The position numbers and the translations under genes were made by a program. 64,000 nt of DNA from Polytrichum commune (lineage: Eukaryota > Streptophyta > Polytrichopsida > Polytrichales > Polytrichaceae): positions 2,294,001 through 2,358,000 of the forward strand of contig OX485809.1 of the NCBI GenBank assembly GCA_950295325.1, read 5' to 3'. Numbering within the stretch: position 1 is the stretch's first letter; every line of letters starts with the position of its first letter. The notes beneath the pieces were generated by a model. It ran no database searches. It was not told the DNA's origin and saw only the letters and a program-made list of their open reading frames with translations. Of the stretch, positions 31,244-42,941 are shown piece by piece.

Positions 31244-32217
31244 TGTCGCACACCTCCCCATGAGGAGTGCCCGAAACACCATGGGCACAAGGGGGACCCC
31301 GGAGTGACACCCGGGACTTGTGGCGCCGTTGGTGAGAGGGCCCAAGTGATCCTAGTGTGGGTGAGGGCCCCGGGCGTTGGGAACGCCTCCCACCCACGGA
31401 GACTAGGAGGCACAAGGGTAAGGCCATGAGCTATGCGTAGCTCATGGCGTGGTGATTCTAGAATGCTCAAGAACACCTCAATCGGAGGTGTGAGCTAGGA
31501 GTTATGGCCATTTGAGTGGGGCGCTGTCCCGGGACAGCGCCCTGGTACAGCAGTGCCTGGGAGTGAATCCCGGGACTGCCAAGGTTCAAACAGGCATAAC
31601 TTCCTCACCACTTGCCCGAATGGGGCAAGTGAGGAGTCCATAGGCATCTACGTGAAGCGTAGATGAAGATGGAGTGGTCAAGTGTTAGCATTCAACATCA
31701 CACAAGGAAGTTATGATGGTCTGAAGCTGCTGGGGGCTTCTAGGCCCAGCGGCTAAGGGAAAATGTCCACTTGGCCCCAACTCTTGGTAGAGAGACAAGA
31801 GGTTGGTTGACGGTGGGGTAGGGGCCCCGCGTAGAGTCCTAGAGGCTTATATGGGTGAGGTGGTGTGGCCTCACCCACCCGAGGCCGAACGGCACGGCCT
31901 CCATGGGCTTTGGCCCATTGCGAGGCCATAGTTGCCTAGAATGGTTCGGGTTGTTGTAGTGTTGCTCCGGCAATGCGATGATCAACATAAGATGGGACTT
32001 CCATGGATGGAAGTCCACATCGAAGAAATGGGTTACCGATTAAGGGGTGAGTCCCGAAAGCAAAGTAGGAGGGTTGGTTCCCCTCCTTTGAATTATATGG
32101 TCCGGGGTAAGAGGAGCTAACCATTAGCATGGCGGTATGTGAAGGGTTAGCGCTCGTAACCTTTGCTAGAAAAGAAAATTGGCAAGATTGCTAAGGGGGC
32201 TAGCAAGGGTTGCGACA
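31244..32217 (+). repeat. 5' LTR of element C, rich in hairpins
   Basis: It runs from TGTCGC to GCGACA. It holds a perfect 24-bp palindrome at 31519-31542 and hairpins at 31424-31447 (10-bp arms), 31645-31665 (8-bp arms) and 31995-32016 (9-bp arms). A TTATATGGG element near 31847 may be a TATA box. Confidence 0.9.
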
Positions 32218-32219
32218 CG

Positions 32220-32237
32220 TGGTATCAGAGCAGGGTT
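32220..32237 (+). promoter_or_regulatory. Primer-binding site of element C (initiator Met tRNA)
   Basis: TGGTATCAGAGCAGGGTT begins three bases after the LTR. TGGTATCAGAGC is the standard complement of the plant initiator Met tRNA 3' end used by many chromoviruses and Copia elements. Confidence 0.9.
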
Positions 32238-32271
32238 CCAAATTTTGAGCTCGCACTTTGAGGGAAACATG

Positions 32272-33880
32272 GCTATCAAAAAAATGCGGGTTGTGATGGT
32301 GAGCCCGTGGTTTCGAAAAGGTTGTGAGGCTTAAATTGGAACAAGGATCATGTGCAAGTGGAGTTTGACCATACCATTGGTTCTAATGACAATGGTGGGC
32401 ACTAAGGTGGATTCGGTAAGGAAAATGGAGGAGTGCTTTGAAAAGGGCTCCCACAAACCTCAAAAAGTATTTGGGGCCTAGAATACCGAATGCACCTAAA
32501 ACCTTGGAGGGTATTAATTTTGGATTGAAATTCCAATTTGAAATGCTTAAAAGGTGGTGATGTTGGAATTGGTGCAAATGAAGCACCCGGGGCCTCCTAA
32601 GGCCTATGTGCGCTATTCAAACGCACAAGTGAAGGATACACCTAAAATGGACGAGCTTTGTGAGACATGCATCGTTTTAGGTGGGAATTCAAAAGCGGGT
32701 GGTGAATTCCATGTCCGAGTCCCCAAAGCTTCTTGAGGATGTATCGGGGATCTTTAAGATTTGAAGAACATTGAAGTCGATGGTCCTAAAAAGAAGTTCG
32801 ACGGCGCACCACCATGAAGTGGGTTTAGCCGAAAGAGGCCCCAAGGAAATGAGCGCAAGTAGTTTGGCCCATTATACCAAGGCAAATCATGCTAGCTCGT
32901 GCCGTGGATGAAATGTGAGAAGGTGGTTCGGTGGTACCAAGCTAGATCATATTTGTGCCACGGACGGAGTGTTAAAAGTTGGCCTTGCGGACCAAGCCAA
33001 ACTCATGGTGTTGCCGAGGACCAAATGTTAGACGATGGCTTTGTGGCCAAGGCTAGTAGCCTTAAGCCAAGGCCAACTATTTTATATCTTGAGGCTCAAA
33101 TGAATGGGACAAACGTCTAATGGGTTGACAAAGAGGCAAGCCATGCCTTCTTGAGCCCAAAACTCATAAGGGAGTTGGGGCTTGCCGATTGGTAGAGCGG
33201 GCAAGCCCACCAAGGTGCGGTTTGGAAAGGGCAAACCGCATGAGACAAAAGAGGCCGCGATGCATGTAACCTTTCAATGTGGGACATTGGATTTTTGTCA
33301 AAATTTCACACCATGTGAAATAGATGAAATGCATGTCATTGTGAAGGCCGCCTTCTTTGAAACTCACATGATAGATGTGAGGTGCAAGCCGGTGTGCTTG
33401 CGGTGCATTATGATGTGTCATAATGGCAAAGAATTGAAGTTCAAATTGACAAGGACTCCTATGGTAGGAGGATCTAAGTTGAATTTGGTCTTAATGGACC
33501 AAATGAAAAATAGAAAGCATAATGGTCGTGGTTCAATTGGAGCAACTCCAAGGAACGTATGGGGAGGCTAGGAAAGATGGGCCTCCCCCAAACAACATTG
33601 GTGTGATGTTGGTGAGATACAAGGATGTATTCACCAATGTGTTGCCCAAAAAAACATTACCGCCAAGGAGTGAAAAATAACTTTGCTCAACGAGAGATTG
33701 AGTTCTTGAGGTGTGTGGTGATAAAGGAAGTTGGTGGACGAACATGAAGAATATCAAGGCAATCCAAAAGGAGAATTGGCCCTTGATTCAAAAAGGGCTT
33801 AGGTCATTTGTTGGCCTAGCCAATTAGTACCACCACTTCATTCGAGAGTTTTCTAAGGTTGCTAGGACCTTATTCAACTT
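32272..33880 (+). pseudogene. Gag to RT-flank remnant of element C
   Basis: Short open stretches only. Near 33600-33665 the frame reads VRYKDVFTN and LPPR, the usual start of the RT domain. By about 33725 it already reads NIKAIQKENWP, GLRSFVGLAN and YHHFIREFSKVARTL, the region after RT. The catalytic core (YVDD and surroundings, normally about 150 residues) is therefore deleted. Several frames carry stops, for example TAG in place of Tyr near 33826. Earlier sequence probably derives from Gag but shows no clear zinc knuckle. Confidence 0.6.
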
Positions 33881-34062
33881 ATTGAGGAAATGGCTATCCC
33901 AAGAGTGGGATGAGCCTTGTCACCAAGCCTTTGGGGAGCTCAAAAACAAGTTCTTTCCGCCGCCCGTGCTTAAGTTCGCGGACTTCGACAAATCTTTTGA
34001 GGTGCATACGGGGGCGAGTGACTTTAGCATTGGCGGATGTTGAGGCAAAATAGATGACCATT

Positions 34063-36335
34063 TGTGAGCCCAAAAGGGTGCCCACATTTAGTCTTAGACC
34101 CTTGAAACGTTAGTTGATGCACTTTGAAGTAGCATGTTACTTCACAAAAATATAAAAAGAGTGAAATGTTAGTCTTAGAAGTACCATGTTGTAAGAGGCT
34201 AGGATGTGAGTTGTTATTGTGTTTTTACCTTCGGAAGGATTTGAGTGAATGAGGATAGGTAAGGAGAACTTGGATTGAGTAGTTAGTGAGTAGGCTAGTA
34301 CAAATGGATGGAGACAACCAAAGTGACTCAAGAGGCAAGTGCATTCGAATTGGGATGAATGGAGGATCACATGGAGCGCACAAGTGGACCACCTCATCAT
34401 GGCCACTTAATGGGGAAGGCCCAAGGAAGAATGCAAGGTGGAGGATAAGCAAATTCTCAAAGCACCAATCAAATCACGAGTTAAGCATCGTGGTTTGAAT
34501 TAAGTGGTGAGCGACGATTTGGGAAAGTAAGGGGAGAAAGTTATGGCGGCGGAAAGCGAAGGAGGCTAAGTTTGGGTTGAAGCATCCCAAGTTTGGTAAA
34601 GTGTGGTAGGTAGAAAGCCAAGGCTAGTTAAATGTTCGAATTAGGATCCTTGTTGATCATTTGAGGGAGGAAGACTTAGAAGATAGGATTGGCGCCTACT
34701 AAGTAGGAGGAAATCTCAAGGGCTTATCGTGAGCCTTGAAGGTGCTCACCCCCTCAAGCTTACTATATAATCCCTCATTCTTCCCTCACTCATCCTCTCT
34801 TTCCTTTGTGCTCCAAGGCACCCCACGAGTTATAAGTGTGGGTGTGGGAAGCCATATTGGAGCACATGTGTGTGCTTAGTTTTTAGTTTGAGAGCCAAGG
34901 CTTGTTAGCCTTGAAGAGGGCTTGACCTCTTGGTAGAATTAGTGTTGACGTGAAGGATTTTAAAGTTAATTCATGATTCCAATTTGTGGTACTTTAAGTT
35001 CATGTTTTGAATACACGTGGTTGCAAGTTCCATGTTTAAGAGTTGAGCACTTGATGTTGTGATGAGTGCAAAAATATACTTGTGTGGATTAGTTAGTCTT
35101 AGTGAAGTTAGGAAATTCTCTCTCCCCCTCTCCTCTCTAGGATTTTAGGATTTTAGGATTAGAGAAGAATTGTGTGATTAGAAAGGGGTTGTTAGTAGAA
35201 TTAGGGAAATTAGGTAGGAAGATTAGTTAAGGGCTTGAATAATTAGTGAGGTAGTTGGGAATTACAACTACAAAGTTGTGGGTTCATGAAGGAGCTGGGT
35301 TTATGAAGGAGCTGGGTTTGTTTAGTTAGAAAGTAAAGAGCTGGGTTTATGAAGGACCTGGGTTTGTTTAGTTAGAAGCTAAGGAGCTGGGTTCATGAAG
35401 GAGCTGGGTTTATGAAGGAGCTGGGTTTGTTTAGTTAGAAAGTAAAGAGCTGGGTTTATGAAGGACCTGGGTTTGTTTAGTTAGAAGCTAAGGAGCTGGG
35501 TTCATGAAGGAGCTGGGTTTATGAAGGAGCTGGGTTTGTTTAGTTAGAAGCTAAGAAGCTGGGTTTATGAAGGAGCTGGGTTTATGAAGGAGCTAGGTTT
35601 ATGTAATTAGAAAGTAAAGAGATGGGTTCATGAAGGAGCTTAGTAGATAGCCTACCTAATTAGCTCATAGACAAGTAGTTAGTTACATTATGCTAGTTAG
35701 TGTTATGTGTGGCTTTCACAAGTAAATGTATTTGAGATTGACTATAGAGAATAGTGTTTTTTTAACACTTGCATCCTCTCTTTAAAAATAAACCACGTGC
35801 ACAACTTAATGGAGAATGTGGAGCACTCTCGCGATGGCAAGACAAAGGAAGCAAAGACCAAAGGTGCGAGGGAGAGATTGACATAAGTCACATAAGTATT
35901 TCTTAATACTTAAAGGCTTATGTACGGTATGGAGACACCAAGTGAGACCTCTTATAGTAGCGATACGGAATACACAAGTGATAGTTCAAGTGGTAGTATA
36001 GAGTCAACGGCACAGACTCCATTTAGGAGAGGGATATCCTTAAGGGCTTGTGTAGCTAAAGCAGCCGGATGGACGTTAGAAGCAAACAAAGACAAAATAG
36101 CACCCGAGCATAAGGAGGTTAAAATAACATAGTTAACTTGTGCATTCTCCACATACGTATTGAAATCGTACATTGAGTTGTTAAAAGTGAAATTCCAGTT
36201 AAATCCAAGACCACTTGAAGGGTGAACATTGCACTATGGACTCATCCAAGTCCAAATCCAATACCGCGGAGGAATGTGAGCCCAAACCCACTACTCGGAC
36301 TACGGACGCTTAAGGGTGGGGGGTTTGGCCTCACA
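34063..36335 (+). mobile_element. Solo LTR of the element B family, nested in element C
   Basis: The LTR is 2273 bp from TGTGAGCCC to GGCCTCACA, flanked by CCATT at 34058-34062 and 36336-36340. It has the same length as the element B 5' LTR and differs at only a few positions (for example GGAAGAC against GGAAGGC near 34672). It has a TATATAA box at 34764-34770, a 109-bp-period minisatellite at about 35280-35640 and the 70-codon ORF at 35920-36132. The lack of internal sequence indicates LTR-LTR recombination. Confidence 0.95.
35920..36132 (+). CDS. Small ORF inside the solo LTR (70 aa)
   Basis: The frame reads MYGMETPSETSYSSDTEYTS, a Ser-rich stretch, then FRRGISLRACVAKAAGWTLE and a stop. 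It is identical to the ORF at 55247-55459 and shares SLRAC-AKAAGWTLE with element A LTRs. It lacks a recognised domain. Confidence 0.35.
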   Translation: MYGMETPSETSYSSDTEYTSDSSSGSIESTAQTPFRRGISLRACVAKAAGWTLEANKDKIAPEHKEVKIT

Positions 36336-37403
36336 CCATTGCATATAAGAGCATGAAGCTCGATGGTTATCCAACCTGGTCCAACTTATGCAAGAAATGG
36401 CTATCCCAAAAGTGGGATGAGCCTTGCCACCAAGTCTTTAAGGAGCTTAAGACCAAGTTCTCTTCGCCGCCCGTGCTCAAGTTTGCAAAATTTGACAAAC
36501 CTTTTGAGGTGCATACGGGGGCGAGTAACTTTACCATTGGCGGATGTTGATCCAAGATGGATGCCCATTGCATATGGGAGCATTAAGCTTAAAGGTTGTC
36601 AAACCTTGTACGACTTGTGAAAGAAATGGCTATCTCAAGAGTGGGATGAGCCTTGCCCCAAAGTCTTTGGGGAGCTTAATACAAAGTTGTCTTTGCCACC
36701 CGTGTTCAAGTTCGCGGAGCTTGACAAAGCTTTTGAGGTGCATACGGGGGAGGCGAGTGACTTTGCCATTGGCGGATGGTTAACGTAAGATGGATGGCCA
36801 TTGCATATGAGAGCGTTAAGCTTGATGGTTATCCGACCTTATCCGACTTGTGGAAGAAATGGCTATCCCAAAAGTGGGATGAGCCTTGCCACCAAGTCTT
36901 TGGGGAGCTTGAGAGCAAGTGTTCTTAGACGCCCGTGCTCAAGTTCGCGGAGCTTGACAAACCTTTTGAGGTACATACGGGGGTGAGTGACTTTGCCAAT
37001 GGTGGATTATGTGTAAATGGATGGCCATTGCACATGGGAGCATGAAGCTCGATGGTTGTCAAAGAAGACAACCAACTCATGACAAAGAACTTCTTTGCCG
37101 TAGTGCATTGCTTGAAAATGTGGCGATACTATTTGAGGTCGCACAAAGAAAAGGTCTACATGGACAATGGTCCTAAGAGAATTTTGACATTCAAGTGCAA
37201 GTGAACGCCAAGTCATTGCGGTGGCATGATAGTTTGGCGCTTATGAAGGTGGATTTGATCCACAAACCGGACCGTGGAAATGTGGTGCCGGATGCACGAA
37301 GTAGACGGGAAGAGTTCCAAGCAATGAGAACCATCCAAACCTTGTGGCTAATGTGTGCCGGCAAAGGAAACTTGTGATGCAAGATACGGGAGGGGTAAAT
37401 TAA

Positions 37404-38860
37404 CTACCCCAAAGCACAAAAACTTTTAGGTGAGCTTCGCAAGAGCAAGGTGCTCAAAGAGGTTAAGTTGGTGAACGGATTGTTCAAGTGCAAGCAAAGT
37501 TGGGTGTATGTGCCACAAGGCAAGTTGAGGCTATCGGTTTTGAAGGAAGAATATGATAGTCCTATTGCCGGCCATAGAGGAGAAACAAAACGCCGCCATA
37601 GAATGGTGTCAAAGAGGTACCGTTGGCGGTGCATAAAGGAGGATATAGCCCACTTTGTGAAGGCGTGAATAAAGTGCCAAGTGAACCGAGCCTCTTACCA
37701 AAAGCAAGGCGGTTTCTTGCAATTGTTGCCTATCCCGTCGGCGCCATGGCATAGTATGTGCATGGACTTGATCACAAGTTTGCCGGAGTCACATGGGTAT
37801 GATGCCATCTTGTTGATGGTAGAGTGGTTTGCCAAGTTGGCACACATGGTGCCGATTGTGGGAACCGCCACCGCGTTGGAGACCGCATAGCCTTTTCTCA
37901 AAGGATGGTTGAGGCACCACGGGTTGCCAAGAGTGATTGTGTGGGATCAAGATCCAAAGTTCACAAGTGCATTTTCAATGCATTTCTCTAAGGAGGTCGG
38001 AATGAAACTAAGGTTTAGCACGGCCTTGCATTCCCAAATGAATGGGAAAGCGGAGCATGTGAATGGAGTCTTGAAGCAATACTTGAGGAACTTGGTGGGG
38101 GCGGACCAAGGAGATTGGGCAGACTATGTGGGTCGAGAGGAGTGTAATTGCAATGTAGCCACGCACTTGGCTACCAAGGGGTGGTCTTTCGTGGTGGCTT
38201 AAGGAGTGGATGCGCTCCAACCTATTAACCTAGCTCTCGAGGGGGCACATTCAACACTAGAGTTCAACCAAGATGGTGAGGACTTGGCCAAGGATCGTAA
38301 ACAAGTCTTGGAGATGACCAAGTTGTTGGTGGAGAAAGCCCGAAGGTGCTACGGAGTGCAAATCAATGCCGGAAGACGCGAAGTGGAGTATGAGATGGGC
38401 CAATAAGGTGTTGTTGAATGTGGACAACTTCACCTTGCCCAAAGGCCTTACTCCAAAAGTTCATGTCCAAAATTGGAGCTTCGTTTTCCATTGTGGAACA
38501 AGTGTTCAAGGACATGTATAAGTTGGAATTACCGCCCGAGATCAAAGTGCATCCGACATTTCATGTCTCATTACGAAAGTCATTTTAGGACGACACCTTG
38601 TGGCCCGATCACAAGCAAGTGATTAGGCCACCTCCCGACCTTGTGGAGGTCATTTGGAACATGAGGTAGGAGGGCATCCTCAAGTGTAGGAAGCCCAAGT
38701 GAAAATGAAAGAAAATGTACAAAGGACTACTTGGTGAAATGGTGGGGATACCATGAGAAAGAAACCGCTTGGGTGGCGGCAAGAGACATGGTGAACACCA
38801 ATGAATTGGTGAAGCACTTTGGAGAAACTAAGGCTAAGGATTCCAATAAAATGAAGCGTA
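37404..38860 (+). pseudogene. Integrase and chromodomain remnant of element C
   Basis: Recognisable in order: GLFKCKQSWVYVPQGK, the His pair of the zinc finger (AGHRGETKRRH), a finger in which one Cys codon has become TGA (KA-stop-IKCQ near 37666), CMDLITSLPES (first Asp), WDQDPKFTSAF (second Asp), QMNGKAEHVNG (Glu region), and near 38726-38822 YLVKWWGYHEKETAWV, a chromodomain. Stops and frame changes are frequent. In active chromoviruses the chromodomain guides integration into chromatin with particular histone marks. Confidence 0.8.
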
Positions 38861-39682
38861 GGCATTGATGAGGACATCAATCTCTTTTAGTGGGGGAGAG
38901 ACGCTAGTAGCATACTTAGCTTCGAGGTTAATTACTCCACAACATGAACTTGTTCTTTGGCTTGAGGGAATAAAGTCCAAACTTTAGTGGTGCAAAGAGA
39001 AAAGTATGAGATGAGGTCCTAGTCTTGTACTTGTGCTTGGTTAATGGAAGAGGGGGAATAGATATGCCAAACTAGGTTGGGTAAGCCGAGTAATTGGGGG
39101 CCATGGCTTAGAGGGGCCTTGGATAAAACCAAGAAACTTCTTAGTTGTGGGCTTGTCCGGGCGGGGACAAGGTGATGGCGCGTGCTCATAAAAGTGCTAC
39201 CCGCGAGCTAACGAGAGTTGGCGCATGGGAGTCATGAACCCATGTCTCGAAAGAGCAAAGTGGGAACCGAGTCAGGCGGGACTTGGCATCACCCCCGTGC
39301 GATCGAGGCGTGGCTTAACAATGGAAAGCCATCTCGGAGTTGCAACCGAGACAACTTAGTGGAAGCGTTGAGGTCTCGCCTAGATGTGTCACGTTAGGCT
39401 AGTGGAGCCTAACGGGGGAGGCCCCAAAGGAGGGGCAACCCAAGTGAGTCCCAAAGTAGGTGGGTCTAGTATAGGTTAGGTCCTTGGATGAGAGATCCAA
39501 AGTCGCTAACGGACCACCTAGGAACGACACCTTTGGGACTATGCCAAATTTGAAGATGCATTGTGGGGGTCGCGCCCTAAGGTAAACACAATGCTGCACC
39601 ATAGAGGATGGCAACTTGAGAATTGGTGTGCCGACTATGAGTATAGTCGATGAGGGCATCGACTCCGTTTGGTGGGGGTGAG
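38860..39682 (+). other. 3' untranslated part of element C
   Basis: TTTTAGTGGGGGAGAGACGC at 38885-38904 looks like a polypurine tract well upstream. GGTGGGGGTGAG lies directly before the 3' LTR (39671-39682) and is the better primer candidate. No gene is seen. Confidence 0.5.
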
Positions 39683-40656
39683 TGTCGCGCACCTCCCCAT
39701 GAGGAGTGCCCGAAACACCATGGGCACAAGGGGGACCCCGGAGTGACACCCGGGACTTGTGGCGCCGTTGGTGAGAGGGCCCAAGTGATCCTAGTGTGGG
39801 TGAGGGCCCCGGGCGTTGGGAACGCCTCCCACCCACGGAGACTAGGAGGCACAAGGGTAAGGCCATGAGCTATGCGTAGCTCATGGCGTGGTGATTCTAG
39901 AATGCTCAAGAACACCTCAATCGGAGGTGTGAGCTAGGAGTTATGGCCATTTGAGTGGGGCGCTGTCCCGGGACAGCGCCCTGGTACAGCAGTGCCTGGG
40001 AGTGAATCCCGGGACTGCCAAGGTTCAAACAGGCATAACTTCCTCACCACTTGCCCGAATGGGGCAAGTGAGGAGTCCATAGGCATCTACGTGAAGCGTA
40101 GATGAAGATGGAGTGGTCAAGTGTTAGCATTCAACATCACACAAGGAAGTTATGATGGTCTGAAGCTGCTGGGGGCTTCTAGGCCCAGCGGCTAAGGGAA
40201 AATGTCCACTTGGCCCCAACTCTTGGTAGAGAGACAAGAGGTTGGTTGACGGTGGGGTAGGGGCCCCGCGTAGAGTCCTAGAGGCTTATATGGGTGAGGT
40301 GGTGTGGCCTCACCCACCCGAGGCCGAACGGCACGGCCTCCATGGGCTTTGGCCCATTGCGAGGCCATAGTTGCCTAGAATGGTTCGGGTTGTTGTAGTG
40401 TTGCTCCGGCAATGCGATGATCAACATAAGATGGGACTTCCATGGATGGAAGTCCACATCGAAGAAATGGGTTACCGATTAAGGGGTGAGTCCCGAAAGC
40501 AAAGTAGGAGGGTTGGTTCCCCTCCTTTGAATTATATGGTCCGGGGTAAGAGGAGCTAACCATTAGCATGGCGGTATGTGAAGGGTTAGCGCTCGTAACC
40601 TTTGCTAGAAAAGAAAATTGGCAAGATTGCTAAGGGGGCTAGCAAGGGTTGCGACA
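39683..40656 (+). repeat. 3' LTR of element C
   Basis: It has the same length and almost the same sequence as the 5' LTR, ending GCGACA, followed by TCCGA (40657-40661). The ORFs inside are repeats of those in the other two LTRs and are not genes. Confidence 0.95.
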
Positions 40657-42431
40657 TCCGATTACTTTGACTTTGAAAATTCATAGCATCATCAGGAGAG
40701 ATTAGTAAATTCCATAGATGTTGCTTGAATCTCATATCACATTTGTGTATCCAAGAATCCTGACTTTGAAATCCAATTTGAGAATCATGGCAAACTACAA
40801 AAACTAACCGTTTGTGACACATTACTACAAAATGGGTAAGTTCCTTCTCCGCAAGATTGAAGACCAGAGAGGCCTTCAATCTCTGAGGATTATTTTGGAC
40901 ATAATCGATCAAGATCCTAGTGTTCCCAAATCCAACCCATTACATGTTTTGATCTTTCGGATTTTCTTTATTATGTCAAGATATATTCCATATATTACTC
41001 TAAAGTGATAGAGAATTTTCATAAAGTCTTGAACTTCAACCCGTTATTTCTCAAACTCAACCGGTTCATTTGTGACTATATTATTTTGTCAAATTAGTGT
41101 GGGTCACCGTTCGGAGTTATACATTGCTATACCATTTTACTCAAAGTATCCTTTTTTACCCAAATAACATAAGTTGTTAGTGTGCACGCCCAAGAATATG
41201 ATACAACTTAGTTACGTAAAAAATGATAATCTCGGTAAAAAGTCAGAGCAACACGCCCTTTCAAAGGGTAACCCACACTAATTACACAAAACAGTGCAGT
41301 GGTCGGTTCTCCTCCATTCATTGGAGGGCCTCATATGACAACTTTGTAAACAAAGGCCCAAAGGGGATCTGTTGTTACAGATGATGTGGAATAAAAATGT
41401 AATTGAATTGTGTGGCTCTCCTGGTCCTGCAGAACCTGCACACAAGGCTCTCGGATGCCATTCCCAAAACCTCCAAAACCCTCCACAAATAGAATGACTT
41501 ACTTTTGGCTGAGCATGATCGCCAAGGCTCTTTCAACATTTGTGCATAACTTACAGACACTTCACTTACTTTCCCAGCCATGAGCGTCTTGGTAGACTTT
41601 GGCCAAAACCGGTTGAGACCCAAGATTTGAGGGATTCTTTGCATGTATATGGTTAGAAGTATGAGACGGTTTACATACTCCAAATGTAAGGTTGCTAGTT
41701 TATTGCGGTTTGCATATTTTCCATGTGAATTCGATTGGTGAAAGATCTTTTCCAAAGGATAAAACAAGACATTTTCTTGTGCATCACTTCTTGCAAGTGT
41801 TATAACCTAAAAATTGCAAAAGTTATTTGTGCCCATTATCCCTCTTGATAAAGCTCAACTCCCATGTTTCAAGATCCTACAAAGAAATCCCTTTTAACGT
41901 CAAAATTTGTCCATGCAGATTCCACAACCAACACTGAACGAACTGCACTCAAACCAACCCTTTCATAAGCTTGGGAGATGAAGGCTTAAGACACGTTACC
42001 TTATCTTGAAATCTTTCAATGTACATTCTTGAATTCAAGATATATAGCAAAGATTTCCTCTAACATGATGGGCTATTTACCTAGACCGGTGAACTTGACC
42101 CGGATATTTCTCAAACCCAGACGGCTGGCCCATCTGTAACTAGCAGTTGGATTTTGCCTGTGCATGAGGCTGTGCATCTCCAGATTCTACCCGCAATAAA
42201 ATCCAATTTCCCTCTCCTTCGCTAAGTTACACCGTTTTTGATGCCGCAGGTGCACAGTGGCGTGCAGGGATTATGCAAGGCGCAGCATACCAGGCTTTCA
42301 ACCACATCCCGACTGGAAGGTACCATATTTCCACTTGGATTTTGTCGGTTTCCTTTCCTCTCTTGAGTTTCTGAGAAGGAGCAGCACCATAGCCTGTTCC
42401 TCCGGGAGTTCTTGAGAGAGAGGGCAACGCC
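40657..42431. other. Intergenic stretch
   Basis: No supported gene. CCCGTTATTTCTCAAACTCA (about 41040) and CCGGATATTTCTCAAACCCA (about 42100) are similar, as is nearby text, so a weak dispersed duplication is possible. The minus-strand ORF at 41375-41767 (130 codons) has no recognisable motif. Confidence 0.4.
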
Positions 42432-42941
42432 ATGGCCAACTGCACGCACGCTCACACAACACTCCACCCACCATTACAGGCTATTTCTTCTTCTCGGAGA
42501 TCCTCCCTCTGCTACACGAGTGCCAGATACTCTCGTTCACTCGGATCTCAGTGGAAGAAACTGCATGAAGGGAGTTCAGTTCGAGTGCTTGCACTAGCGG
42601 AGGTTTCATCGAAAGCTTTGACATGCGTTATTACCCTAGAACGGATGCCAAAGACAAGGTGGAGGGCGTGTGATTGGATCAGCAGCTAACAAACTTGGTA
42701 GTTGTTTGTGGGCCTAATTGCGGAGTGCTGACGACGTCTGCCGTTTCGATTCTGCAGCAGCTTTGGATTGCAAAGGGGTGAGGATGAAGTGCAGGCTTAA
42801 ACCCCTGTTCCTGTCGTCTTTTGTCTCGTCTCTTTCGTGTGCAACACTTTTGTTCACTCGCAGTATAACTAGATCCATGTTTCTTCTGTTTCAGGGAAAA
42901 GGAACAACGGATACTGCTGGCCCCTCTGCATCCGCGAGAAG
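42432..42941 (+). CDS. Possible first three exons of a plastid-targeted protein gene
   Basis: The ATG at 42432 has a good context (CAACGCCATGGCC). The first exon (42432-42602) starts MANCTHAHTTLHPPLQAISS and is rich in Ser, Thr, Arg and Ala with almost no acidic residues, like a chloroplast transit peptide. It leads to VRVLALAE before GTTTCA. Candidate exons 42758-42777 (between CTGCAG and GTGAGG) and 42895-42941 (between TTTCAG and GTGAGC) join in frame to give QLWIAKGEKEQRILLAPLHP. The rest of the gene is not found, so it may be truncated or have a long intron. This is a splice-site reading without family support. Confidence 0.28.

Larger units (their letters stand above)
33886..37010 (+). 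repeat. Four tandem copies of a RT-connection/RNase H segment (228-233 bp), split by a solo LTR
   Basis: Units start at about 33886, 36392, 36620 and 36853 with AAATGGCTATC. Each encodes a WLSQ-WDEP, PPVLKF and FEVHTGAS stretch. Subtracting the 2273-bp solo LTR and its 5-bp duplicate, the first and second units are 228 bp apart like the others, so the array formed before the LTR landed. In RNase H of related elements the motif reads TDAS; all four units have TGAS, so the first catalytic Asp was lost before amplification. Confidence 0.75.
31244..40656 (+). mobile_element. Element C: degenerate Ty3/gypsy chromovirus with intact LTRs
   Basis: LTRs are at 31244-32217 and 39683-40656 (974 bp each, almost identical; one difference is CGCACAC against CGCGCAC near the start). 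Both ends are flanked by TCCGA (31239-31243 and 40657-40661). Three bases after the 5' LTR lies TGGTATCAGAGC (32220-32231), the classic initiator-Met-tRNA primer site. The interior keeps traces of Gag, RNase H, integrase and a chromodomain, but is full of stops, lacks the RT core and contains a tandem array. A solo LTR of another family is nested inside. With no coding capacity, it must have moved using proteins from another copy. Confidence 0.9.

Noticed and set aside
31188-31476. ORFs repeated at 7006-7305, 31188-31476 and 39577-39915
   Set aside because: They fall inside LTR copies of element C, extend into unrelated flanks and show no constraint.
34137-34498. ORFs repeated at 34.1-34.5, 53.5-53.8 and 62.9-63.3 kb
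   Set aside because: They are the same positions of three element B family LTRs, on both strands, without a recognisable protein.
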